Source: CAXMST01 sp038206985 (GTDB lineage: Bacteria; Actinomycetota; Thermoleophilia; Solirubrobacterales; 70-9). From it: DNA of 18,686 bases. Both the position numbers and the translations under genes were made by a program. Below, in pieces: positions 7,680-14,071 of the stretch (position 1 is its first letter; every line of letters starts with the position of its first letter). The notes below the pieces were generated by a model. It saw only the letters and a program-made list of their open reading frames with translations, made no database searches and was not told the DNA's origin. Location of the stretch: the NCBI GenBank assembly GCA_038206985.1, contig JBBRAH010000052.1, forward strand, positions 1-18,686, given 5' to 3'.

Positions 7680-7746
7680 TATACCGATCGGCTCGGGCGG
7701 GCCCTGACTTGACCCGGCGGCATCCCGTGATCAGCCCTCGGCGCGC

Positions 7747-8232
7747 TCAACGGCTGTTCGCGTTCTTCTCCGCCCGCTTCTTCAGGGTCCGAAGAAGGCG
7801 GCGGACCGTGAAGACGTGGCCGCGGGTCCCGATCACACCCGCCTTGTAAAGCCGGCCCTTGGCTCCTGGAAACATCGCCCTGGTCTCCGCGCGGACCCTG
7901 CACCTCTGGCCCGGCAACAGGTCGATCCGGAAGACGAGCGCATAGCGCGAGAAGCGGTGCTCGCCCATCAGCGCCAGCATCACGGGCGCCACCGACCGCG
8001 CGACCACGAAACCCGGCAGGCGACCGCCCGGATGGTGCAGGTCGCCGCGGAACTCGGTGTCGCGGCACTCGAGCGCCACGGCCGTCCGGCGTGCGATGCG
8101 CCCCCCGAAGGTGCTGCTCAGGATGGGGAACAGCGCCGCCCAGGCAGATTCGGCCGAGGCATCGATCTCCACCTCGTGCTCGTCGATCGAAGGCAGCTCC
8201 TGCAGTGGTATCTCGAGCGCGCGGTGGGCCAT
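7747..8232 (-). CDS. START/SRPBCC-fold-like protein, unknown ligand
   Basis: The 161-residue product has no signal peptide or membrane helix. The opening HEVEIDASAESAWAALFPIL is the usual first strand and helix of SRPBCC (START-like) lipid-binding or cyclase proteins, and the middle and end have alternating strands (FSRYALVFRIDLLPGQRCRVRAETRA) followed by a basic C-terminal helix (VRRLLRTLKKRAEK). The phrase KAGVIGTRGHVFTVRRLL resembles a group of uncharacterised actinobacterial SRPBCC proteins. ATG 8232 is 24 bases after the E2-like gene stop, so the two are probably co-transcribed. It is the last gene before the gap ahead of E1 alpha. Such proteins bind hydrophobic ligands or act as aromatase/cyclases; neither role can be assigned here. 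Confidence 0.6.
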   Translation of the reverse strand: MAHRALEIPLQELPSIDEHEVEIDASAESAWAALFPILSSTFGGRIARRTAVALECRDTEFRGDLHHPGGRLPGFVVARSVAPVMLALMGEHRFSRYALVFRIDLLPGQRCRVRAETRAMFPGAKGRLYKAGVIGTRGHVFTVRRLLRTLKKRAEKNANSR

Positions 8233-8256
8233 GAACGGAGTCTGGGAATTCTCAGG

Positions 8257-8967
8257 TCAGGATTCGAGCTCGGACGCAGATCCGATCAGTTCCGCGAGTG
8301 TCTGCATGAAGGCGGTCGCCTCCTGGGGCCGCAGCGCCCGCGCATCGAAGGCGAGGCCGAGCTCGACCTCGTGACCGGCAACCAGATTCCCGTCGCGCAC
8401 GAGTGCCACCTCGCGCGCGGGCGCCGCGCCCAGATGGGCGGCCTGACCGGGCGTTACCGGGCCGAGCAGGGTGCCCGCACCGCGTTCGAGCATCGTCAGG
8501 GTGAAGGTCGCACCGGCCAGGTCGGGGGAGGTCAGCGAGCCATCCAGGGCACCTGCCCGCAGCTCTGCCAACTCGGCCTCGATCTCTCCCGGGGATCTGG
8601 AAGCCGCATCGAGGAGCGTCGGGGCCAGCTCGCCGTCATCCGCCGGCACGGTAACCGCAACGTTGACGCGCGAGTAGGACTCGACGCTGCCGTCGCGGTA
8701 GGCGCCGTTGACCGGGGGGTGCGCGGCGATGGCGCGGCCGCAGGCGCTGATCAGCGCTCCGGCGCTGAGTCCCGTCGTATCCCGGGGCAGCGTGGCGCGC
8801 CGTGTGAGATAGGCGTGGGGAACGATTGCCTTGGCCTCGGCCACCCGCCTCGCAAGGGTCTGCTCACGGCGCGAGAGCTCGCGTCCCACAGCGTCGCCCT
8901 TGGCTCGCCGTCGTGTGGCAGTTCCGTCTCCGGTCGCGTCGTTGCCGGTTGGCTCCGTTGCCGCCAT
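8257..8967 (-). CDS. E2-like acyltransferase domain protein lacking lipoyl domain and catalytic motif
   Basis: The 236-residue product aligns by eye with the catalytic domain of 2-oxoacid dehydrogenase E2: LSRREQTLARRVAEAKAIVP matches the start of the domain, ATFTLTMLERGAGTLLGPVTP matches the GTFTITNPGQFG region, and EVELGLAFDARALRPQEATAF matches the active-site strand. Where E2 has D-H-R-x-x-D-G, this protein has DARALRP (208-214): the catalytic His is Ala, the Asp is Arg, and the Gly is Pro. There is no lipoyl or subunit-binding domain. It should therefore not work as an acyltransferase and may be structural, regulatory or a chloramphenicol-acetyltransferase-fold relic. The reading frame is intact, so it is not an obvious pseudogene. 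I chose ATG 8967; a TTG at 8985 would add six residues. It lies in the gene run between lpd and E1 alpha. Confidence 0.75.
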   Translation of the reverse strand: MAATEPTGNDATGDGTATRRRAKGDAVGRELSRREQTLARRVAEAKAIVPHAYLTRRATLPRDTTGLSAGALISACGRAIAAHPPVNGAYRDGSVESYSRVNVAVTVPADDGELAPTLLDAASRSPGEIEAELAELRAGALDGSLTSPDLAGATFTLTMLERGAGTLLGPVTPGQAAHLGAAPAREVALVRDGNLVAGHEVELGLAFDARALRPQEATAFMQTLAELIGSASELES

Positions 8968-9020
8968 CTGAGGGAATCTAACCAAGCGGCCGCGCCGCCC
9001 GGGTCCGGGCCTGGCCGGCT

Positions 9021-9689
9021 TCAGTTCGCTGCTGCCGCTACGGCGCGCTCGAGCTGATCGTCGCCCCAGAAGACCTCACCCGAAACGACGACGCTCGGAA
9101 CCCCGACTACGCCGAGCGCAGCGGCGCCGTCCGTGGCCTCCCGGAGCCCTCGTTTGACGGACTCGCTTTCGGCCGCCTTCGCGATCGCGTTCGGATGCAG
9201 CTCGCAGGCAGCCGCAGCGATCGCCACATTGTCCGGGTTCGTCAGATCGCGCCCCCCGGCGAACGCCTGCCGAAAGGCAGCCAGCGCGAACGAGACGCTG
9301 CGGCCGATGTTCTTCGCGTAGGTGGCGACGCGCATCGCGTGCAGCGTGTTCGCCGGGCAGGGATCCGGCCAGCGGAATGCCTGCAGCCGGTACTCCTGCG
9401 CCCGCCGCTCGATCTCCCGCATGCCCGCTTCCCGGCGGGGCCCGTTCATCCACGAGTCGCGGCTGTGGATCTTGAAGAGGCCACCCAGCAGAATCGGCCG
9501 CCACTCCGGCTGCTCGAGCTCGGAGTCGGCGAACATTCGGCTGATGCGCTCGGCCGCCAGATAGGCATAGGGGGAGCCGAGATCGAAGTAGAAGGCCGTG
9601 CGACGCTCTTCGGCGGCGGGCGGCCGCGGCGCCTCGTCCCCCGTCTTCATCGGGTCCCGCTGCGAGACCGGTGGCAGCTGATCGCTCAC
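9021..9689 (-). CDS. DsbA-family / 2-hydroxychromene-2-carboxylate isomerase-like thioredoxin-fold protein
   Basis: The 222-residue product starts at GTG 9689. After a 30-residue polar leader comes FYFDLGSPYAYLAAERI (33-49), the classic first strand and helix of the DsbA-like/GST-kappa/HCCA isomerase group, with Ser39 where DsbA would have the CxxC cysteine. The other end has GVVGVPSVVVSGEVFWGDDQLE, with the cis-proline at about Pro198 and the WGDDQLE ending typical of the isomerase group. There is no CxxC motif and no signal peptide, so disulfide exchange in the cell envelope is unlikely; a glutathione- or thiol-dependent isomerase or transferase role is more likely. It lies between lpd (42 bases upstream) and the E2-like gene (53 bases downstream). 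The substrate is unknown. Confidence 0.85.
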   Translation of the reverse strand: MSDQLPPVSQRDPMKTGDEAPRPPAAEERRTAFYFDLGSPYAYLAAERISRMFADSELEQPEWRPILLGGLFKIHSRDSWMNGPRREAGMREIERRAQEYRLQAFRWPDPCPANTLHAMRVATYAKNIGRSVSFALAAFRQAFAGGRDLTNPDNVAIAAAACELHPNAIAKAAESESVKRGLREATDGAAALGVVGVPSVVVSGEVFWGDDQLERAVAAAAN

Positions 9690-9693
9690 GCCT

Positions 9694-9709
9694 GCCCCCG
9701 GAGGGGGGC
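9694..9709. other. GC-rich hairpin just upstream of the DsbA-like gene
   Basis: GCCCCC (9694-9699) pairs with GGGGGC (9704-9709) over a four-base loop. On the - strand it lies between the lpd stop and the GTG at 9689, four bases from that start. It has no T tract, so it could be a weak attenuator or a translation-limiting fold; it may also be a chance effect of GC content. Confidence 0.3.
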
Positions 9710-9731
9710 GGCAGTAGTCATTTCCGGCCGC

Positions 9732-11102
9732 TCAGGCGTGGGTCGCCCAGCCGTCCACCGCGCGGGCGGCTTCCATGATCGCCTCGGAGATGGTCGGGTG
9801 GGGGTGGATGATCCGCGCCAGCTCCTGGTAGCCGCCCTCAAGCGCCTGGGTGGCGACGAGCTCGCTGATCATGTTGCAGGCGGTGTTGCCGACGATGTGA
9901 GCGCCGAGGATCTCCCCGTACTCGGAGTCGGCGACGATCTTGACCATGCCTTCGCGGTCCTCGTAGACCTGCGCAGCACCGACGCCACCGAGCTTGAACT
10001 TGCCGACCTTGACGTCGTGGCCGCCGTCCTTGGCCTGCTTCTCGGTCATGCCGATGCTCGCGACCTGCGGGTGACAGAAGGTCGCGCCCGGGACCCTGTC
10101 GATGTCGATGGGGTGGGTCTTCTGACCGGCAATCGCCTCGGCAGCGACGATGCCCTCGTCGGAGGCCTTGTGAGCGAGGGCCGGTCCGGGCACCAGATCG
10201 CCGATCGCGTAGATCTTGTCGTTGGAGGTCTTCTGCACCTCATCGACCTCGATCTTGTGGTCGTCGCCGACCTTGACGCCGGGCCCCTCGAGGTTGAGCG
10301 CCTCGACATCGGGGCCACGACCGCCGGCAATGACGAGGTAGTCCACCTCGGCCGACTCCTCGCCGTAGGTGAACTTGACCCCCTCGGAGCCCGGCTCGAC
10401 GTTCTCGACCTTGGTACCGGTCGAGATCGTGATGTTCTGCTTCTTGAAGGCGCGCTCCACGACCCGGGCCATGTCCTTGTCCTCGGCAGGCAGGATCTGA
10501 TCGAGCATCTCGATCAGCAGCACCTCTACTCCGAAGCGCCCGTAGGCGGAGGCGATCTCGGCGCCGGAGGCACCGGCACCGACCACCGCCATCTTCTCCG
10601 GCAGGGTGTCCAGAGACCAGGCGCCCCAGGTGTCGAGCACCCGGTCGCCGAACTCCACGCCGGGAATCGGCAGCGCCACCGAGCCCGTCGCGAGCAGCAC
10701 GTTCTTCGCCTCATACGTTGTCTCGCCGACCTCGACGTTGCCGTCCTCGGTCAATGCGCCCTCGCCCTCGATCAGATCGATCTTGTTGTTCTTGAAGAGT
10801 CCTGCGACGCCGCCACTGAGGCCCTCGCGCACCTTCTCGCGGCGCTCCTGGACGGCGGGCCAGTCGACGCTGACTCCCTCGACCTTGATCCCGAGCTCGG
10901 CGGCCCCGTTCTGCGCCTCGTCGTAGACCTCCGCCGCATAGAGCACGGTCTTGGCCGGCATGCAGGCGTAGTTGAGACAGCGACCGCCCGTGTAGTCCTT
11001 CTCGACCACGGCGGTGTTGAGTCCCAGTTGGGCGGCACGGATCGCGGCGACGTAACCACCGGGACCGGAGCCAACAACGATCAGATCGTATGAATCAGCC
11101 AT
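9732..11102 (-). CDS. lpd: Dihydrolipoyl dehydrogenase (E3)
   Basis: This flavoprotein reoxidises dihydrolipoamide on E2 and H protein and passes electrons to NAD+. The 456-residue product is the usual length. It shows the FAD motif VVGSGPGGYVAA (9-20), the redox disulfide Cys42/Cys47 in GGRCLNYACMPAK (39-51), the NAD motif VVGAGASGAEIASAYGRFG, the second FAD block IYAIGDLVPGPALAHKASDEG, and the dimer-interface HPHPTISE (433-440) with catalytic His435 and Glu440. The disulfide region differs from the common GGTCLNVGCIPSK but keeps both cysteines at the right spacing. ATG 11102 has no clear Shine-Dalgarno sequence. It is separated from the BCKDH-like operon by three other genes, suggesting an E3 shared by several complexes. 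Confidence 0.95.
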   Translation of the reverse strand: MADSYDLIVVGSGPGGYVAAIRAAQLGLNTAVVEKDYTGGRCLNYACMPAKTVLYAAEVYDEAQNGAAELGIKVEGVSVDWPAVQERREKVREGLSGGVAGLFKNNKIDLIEGEGALTEDGNVEVGETTYEAKNVLLATGSVALPIPGVEFGDRVLDTWGAWSLDTLPEKMAVVGAGASGAEIASAYGRFGVEVLLIEMLDQILPAEDKDMARVVERAFKKQNITISTGTKVENVEPGSEGVKFTYGEESAEVDYLVIAGGRGPDVEALNLEGPGVKVGDDHKIEVDEVQKTSNDKIYAIGDLVPGPALAHKASDEGIVAAEAIAGQKTHPIDIDRVPGATFCHPQVASIGMTEKQAKDGGHDVKVGKFKLGGVGAAQVYEDREGMVKIVADSEYGEILGAHIVGNTACNMISELVATQALEGGYQELARIIHPHPTISEAIMEAARAVDGWATHA

Positions 11103-11111
11103 AGCAGCGAC

Positions 11112-11117
11112 TGTATA
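11112..11117 (-). promoter_or_regulatory. Possible -10 element for lpd
   Basis: TATACA on the - strand ends ten bases before the lpd ATG, within an AT-rich patch (TGATATACAGT) unusual for this window. Transcription starting about seven bases downstream would leave almost no leader, consistent with the absence of a Shine-Dalgarno sequence. No -35 match is seen. This would let lpd be transcribed separately from thiE. Confidence 0.3.
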
Positions 11118-11168
11118 TCAGTGCGCTCTCCATCCGGACCGCGGCTCGATGCCGTGGCCGGCCGCAGG

Positions 11169-11795
11169 TCAGCTCGGCAGGTGGCGGTCGGGCATCTGGA
11201 TCCGCGCCAGGGCCTTGACCGTGAACCAGAACAGCGTCGCCGCAACGAGCAGCACGAGCAGCACGCCGAGCGCCTGGAAGACGCTGCTGGCGGTGATCAG
11301 GGCGAGGAAGCCGCCGATCATGATGATCGCCATCACCGCCTGGAAGCCGAGCACGGCCCAGTAGCGCCGGTTCCACATGCCCCAGGCCATCACGCTGAAG
11401 AGCAGGGCGGGGGCGAACACCTGGAAGGCGTTCGGGCGCTCGGAGCCGGTCTCGACGCCCGAGGTAAAGACCCGGGTCTCAGCGCCCGCGAGCCAGGCGA
11501 TCACGATCGAGAGTGCGACCAGGACCGAGACGATGGCGCCGATCGTGACGACGAGCGGTCGCTCGTTCGGGCCGAGCGCCTCGAGCTCCTCACGCGCCTG
11601 CTGGTTGCGCAGCTCGGACTTCGAGACGCCCCGCGACTGCGCCTCGGCCTCGGTGGCGATGTCGGTTGCGCCCTGCTCCCCGGATCCCTCCGGCTCCGAG
11701 GCGTGACCGTTTGTCTCCCCGGGGTCGCTCATGCGGGCGCCGCTGCGCTGCTTGCGCTTGCGCCGCTCGACTCGCTTGCGGTCACGCTGGCTCAT
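11169..11795 (-). CDS. Four-helix membrane protein coupled to thiE, unknown function
   Basis: The 208-residue product starts at ATG 11795, overlapping the thiE stop by four bases (ATGA), so translation is coupled. The N-terminal 20 residues are strongly basic (QRDRKRVERRKRKQR), followed by a long acidic, polar cytosolic region to about residue 79. Four hydrophobic segments lie near 81-104, 124-142, 145-168 and 172-195. The pair YWAVLGFQAVMAIIMIGGF resembles small uncharacterised actinobacterial membrane proteins. I see no transporter or enzyme motif. Coupling to thiE could mean a role linked to thiamine, or simply shared expression. It is followed by lpd after 66 bases. Confidence 0.75.
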   Translation of the reverse strand: MSQRDRKRVERRKRKQRSGARMSDPGETNGHASEPEGSGEQGATDIATEAEAQSRGVSKSELRNQQAREELEALGPNERPLVVTIGAIVSVLVALSIVIAWLAGAETRVFTSGVETGSERPNAFQVFAPALLFSVMAWGMWNRRYWAVLGFQAVMAIIMIGGFLALITASSVFQALGVLLVLLVAATLFWFTVKALARIQMPDRHLPS

Positions 11796-12469
11796 GAGGC
11801 CACGACCTCGCTACCTGCCACCGCGGCGCGAAGGTCGACGGCGGCCTGCGCCGGCTCGTCGGCATCGCGGATGGCGCGCACGACGACCACGCGTCGGGCT
11901 CCTGCCTCGACGACCCGTGCGACGTTGCCGGTGTCGATCGAGCCAATCGCGAACCAGGGCAGGGAATCCCCGGCCCTGGCCGCGGCGAGCTTCACGTAGT
12001 CGAGTCCCGCGGCCGGGCGGCCGGGCTTCGTCGGCGTCGGCCAGACAGGGCCGATGCTGATGTAGTCAGGCCGGTCGGGCCCCTGGGCAGCAAGCGCCGC
12101 CTCGAGCTCGGACTCGGCGTGAGTCGAGAGACCCACGAGCGCACCTTCGCCGGCAGCCAGCCGTGCGGTTGAGACTCCGGCGTCATCCTGGCCCACGTGG
12201 ACGCCGTCGGCGCCGACTTCGCCCGCCAGCTGCGGGTCGTCGTTGAGGATGAAGAGTGCATCCGATTCCGCGGCCGCATCGCGAAACAGGCCGGCAGCGG
12301 CGCGCAGGGCACCGGCCGGAGCCTTCTTGTCGCGGAGCTGGATCACGTCGACGCCGCCGACGAGCGCCTGGCCGAGCAGGCCGTCGAGTACCACCGGGTC
12401 GAGGCCCGCGTCGCAGACGAAATAGAGGCGGGCGCGCGAGAGGGCTTGGCTTCGGCGGGCAGGATCCAT
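11792..12469 (-). CDS. thiE: Thiamine phosphate synthase ThiE
   Basis: ThiE joins 4-amino-2-methyl-5-pyrimidylmethyl diphosphate with thiazole phosphate carboxylate to give thiamine phosphate. The 225-residue TIM-barrel protein has the family motifs VIQLRDKKA (42-50), FILNDDPQLAGEVGADGVHVGQDD (about 73-96, with the Mg-binding Asp pair in NDD), GPVWPTPTKPG (140-150) for diphosphate binding, and FAIGSID (173-179). The start is ATG 12469; there is no Shine-Dalgarno sequence just upstream (ACCCTTCCCGC), so it may be leaderless. It is divergent from the riboswitch-controlled thiO-thiS-thiG set, and the riboswitch lies on the other strand, so thiE is not under its control. thiC, thiD and thiL are not in the window. 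Confidence 0.95.
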   Translation of the reverse strand: MDPARRSQALSRARLYFVCDAGLDPVVLDGLLGQALVGGVDVIQLRDKKAPAGALRAAAGLFRDAAAESDALFILNDDPQLAGEVGADGVHVGQDDAGVSTARLAAGEGALVGLSTHAESELEAALAAQGPDRPDYISIGPVWPTPTKPGRPAAGLDYVKLAAARAGDSLPWFAIGSIDTGNVARVVEAGARRVVVVRAIRDADEPAQAAVDLRAAVAGSEVVAS

Positions 12470-12484
12470 GCGGGAAGGGTAGAT

Positions 12485-12500
12485 GAGCGCGGCCGCGCTC
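12485..12500. promoter_or_regulatory. Perfect 16-bp palindrome between divergent thiE and riboswitch
   Basis: GAGCGCGGCCGCGCTC is a perfect 16-base palindrome midway between the thiE start (12469) and the TPP riboswitch. Directly after it is TACGAT (12501-12506), a possible -10 for the riboswitch transcript. It could be an operator shared by both directions, though GC-rich palindromes of this length also arise by chance. Confidence 0.3.
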
Positions 12501-12510
12501 TACGATGTGT

Positions 12511-12600
12511 CCCACAGCGGGAGCCCCACCGCAGGGGCTGAGAGGGCGGCTGCGGCCGCCGACCGTCCGAACCTCCCGGGTCATGCCGGGCAGGGATGGT
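12511..12600 (+). ncRNA. TPP riboswitch (THI element)
   Basis: The region carries the conserved core of the thiamine diphosphate aptamer. P3 is GCCCC (12523-12527) with GGGGC (12534-12538), followed directly by the invariant CTGAGAG (12538-12544), which contacts the pyrimidine. A stable extra hairpin GGCGGC/GCCGCC (12545-12560, loop TGCG) fills the variable arm. The pyrophosphate arm reads ACCT (12571-12574), stem CCCGG/CCGGG (12575-12590) around GTCATG, and ends CAGGGA (12591-12596). Closing helix P1 looks weak (CCA 12512-12514 with TGG 12597-12599). There is no obvious terminator hairpin with T tract before ATG 12649, so control is probably at translation initiation of thiO. Binding of TPP is expected to turn thiO-thiS-thiG off. 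Confidence 0.92.
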
Positions 12601-12648
12601 CGCGCCGCCGTTGCCCGCAGCCATTGACCGCGGATTCCAGAGGCACGA

Positions 12649-13866
12649 ATGAGCGACACCGACAATTCCCATCGAGCGCCGGGCAGAGGCTCCACAATCC
12701 CCCGGGGCGCCGACCTCGTCGTGGTCGGCGCCGGCGTCGCCGGTCTGGTGGCGGCGTGGGAGGCGACCCGCGCCGGCGCCGAGGTGCTGGTGCTCGAGGA
12801 CTCGGCGGCCCGCCCGCCCGCGTCGGAGGTGGCTGCGGGCATGATCGCGCCGGTAGGCGAGGCAACCTGGGGGGAGAAGCGCACGCTCGGGGCGGCCCTC
12901 GCTTCCGCCGAGCTCTGGCCGCAGTTTGCAGCCGAACTCGGCGAGGCGGCCGGTGTCGAGGTCCCCTTCCGGCGCTGCGGGGCGCTGCACATCGCTCTCG
13001 ACAGGGATGAGGCGGCGGAGCTCGAGCGGCGTCGGCAGCTGCTCGACGGCCTCGCGCTCGGGGCGGAGTCGATCCTGCCGGGGGAGGCGCGCGAACTCGA
13101 GCCGGGGCTGAGTCCGCGGCTCGCGGCAGCGCTGCACGCTCCCGGCGAAGGGGAGGTGGACCCGCGGGCGTTGCTGGCTGCTCTCCGGCAGGCGGCATCC
13201 GCCGGCGGAGCGAGCTTCCAGCGGGCCCGTGTCACCGGAGTCCCGGCGGCCGTCCACCCCGGTCGCGGGCGCTTGGTGCTCGCCACGCAAGACGGAACTT
13301 CGACCTCGAGTGTCGAGGCGGGGCGCGTGGTGCTCGCTACGGGCGCCTGGTCCGGCGAGCACGATCTCGGCGCCGCGGGGCCCGAGCTGAGAGTGCGACC
13401 GGTGGCCGGCGAGATCGTGCGCCTGGCGGCGGATCCGGCGGCCATGCCCTGCGAGGCCATCGTCAAGACCGAGCGTGTCTACATCGTCCCCCGGGCGAGC
13501 GGCGAGCTGGTGGTCGGGGCGACCGCCGAGGAGCGCGGCTTCGACACCGGCGTGCGCGCCGGCGCCGTCCACGAGCTGCTGCGCGAGGCGTACCGGGCGT
13601 TGCCGGAGCTTGCCGAGGCCGATTTCATCGAGGCGGGCGCCGGCCTCCGACCCGGCACTCCGGACAACGCTCCGCTGATCGGCGCGGTCCGCGATGATGG
13701 CCCAATCGTGCTCGCGGGTCTGTATCGGAACGGTGTGCTGCTCACTCCCCTCATCGGGCGGGCCGCCGCCGCGCTCATCGCCGGCAGGCCGCTGCCCCCC
13801 CAGCTTGCCGGGCTGGGTCCGGGACGTTTCGCTGAGGCCGGGACCGCATGCGGGGTCCCCGCATGA
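12649..13866 (+). CDS. thiO: Glycine oxidase ThiO
   Basis: ThiO oxidises glycine to dehydroglycine (iminoacetate), a precursor of the thiazole ring. The 405-residue FAD protein has the dinucleotide-binding motif VVVGAGVAGLVAAWEA (24-39), SEVAAGMIAPVGE for flavin contact, and near the end the family signature GAGLRPGTPDNAPLIG followed by GLYRNGVLLTP. The first 20 residues are an extra polar leader. ATG 12649 has AGAGG six bases upstream. The TPP riboswitch ends 50 bases before. The stop overlaps thiS as ATGA. Choice of ThiO rather than the oxygen-sensitive tyrosine lyase ThiH indicates an aerobic thiazole route. A different amino acid oxidase of the DAO family is unlikely given the operon. Confidence 0.93.
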   Translation: MSDTDNSHRAPGRGSTIPRGADLVVVGAGVAGLVAAWEATRAGAEVLVLEDSAARPPASEVAAGMIAPVGEATWGEKRTLGAALASAELWPQFAAELGEAAGVEVPFRRCGALHIALDRDEAAELERRRQLLDGLALGAESILPGEARELEPGLSPRLAAALHAPGEGEVDPRALLAALRQAASAGGASFQRARVTGVPAAVHPGRGRLVLATQDGTSTSSVEAGRVVLATGAWSGEHDLGAAGPELRVRPVAGEIVRLAADPAAMPCEAIVKTERVYIVPRASGELVVGATAEERGFDTGVRAGAVHELLREAYRALPELAEADFIEAGAGLRPGTPDNAPLIGAVRDDGPIVLAGLYRNGVLLTPLIGRAAAALIAGRPLPPQLAGLGPGRFAEAGTACGVPA

Positions 13867-14069
13867 GAGTGATCGTCAACGGCCAGAGCTACGAGCTCGA
13901 CGCAGGCACGCTGCTGACCGACGCCGCCCGCAGGATCGGGATCGAGCCCGACGCTCGCGGCCTCGCGTTCGCGGTTGACGGCGAGGTGATCCCGCGGGAC
14001 GAGGTCCGACGCCGCGAGCTGCGCGAGGGCCAGCGCGTCGAGATCGTGGCCGCGATCCAGGGAGGCTGA
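13863..14069 (+). CDS. thiS: Sulfur carrier protein ThiS
   Basis: ThiS carries sulfur as a C-terminal thiocarboxylate to ThiG for thiazole formation. The 68-residue ubiquitin-like protein begins MRVIVNGQSYEL and ends in the required diglycine, AAIQGG. ATG 13863 overlaps the thiO stop by four bases; an in-frame ATG at 13848 would add five residues (MRGPR) inside thiO and is less likely. The two glycine codons GGA GGC also form GGAGG, positioned as the Shine-Dalgarno sequence for thiG. The adenylating enzyme ThiF/MoeB, needed to charge ThiS, is not in the window. Confidence 0.95.
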   Translation: MRVIVNGQSYELDAGTLLTDAARRIGIEPDARGLAFAVDGEVIPRDEVRRRELREGQRVEIVAAIQGG

Positions 14070-14071
14070 GC

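Noticed and set aside
9195..11093. 632-residue open frame on the + strand opposite lpd and the DsbA-like gene
   Set aside because: It is antisense to two clear genes, has a low-complexity Asp/Leu/Arg/Val-rich composition and no recognisable domain. Long antisense frames are expected in high-GC DNA.
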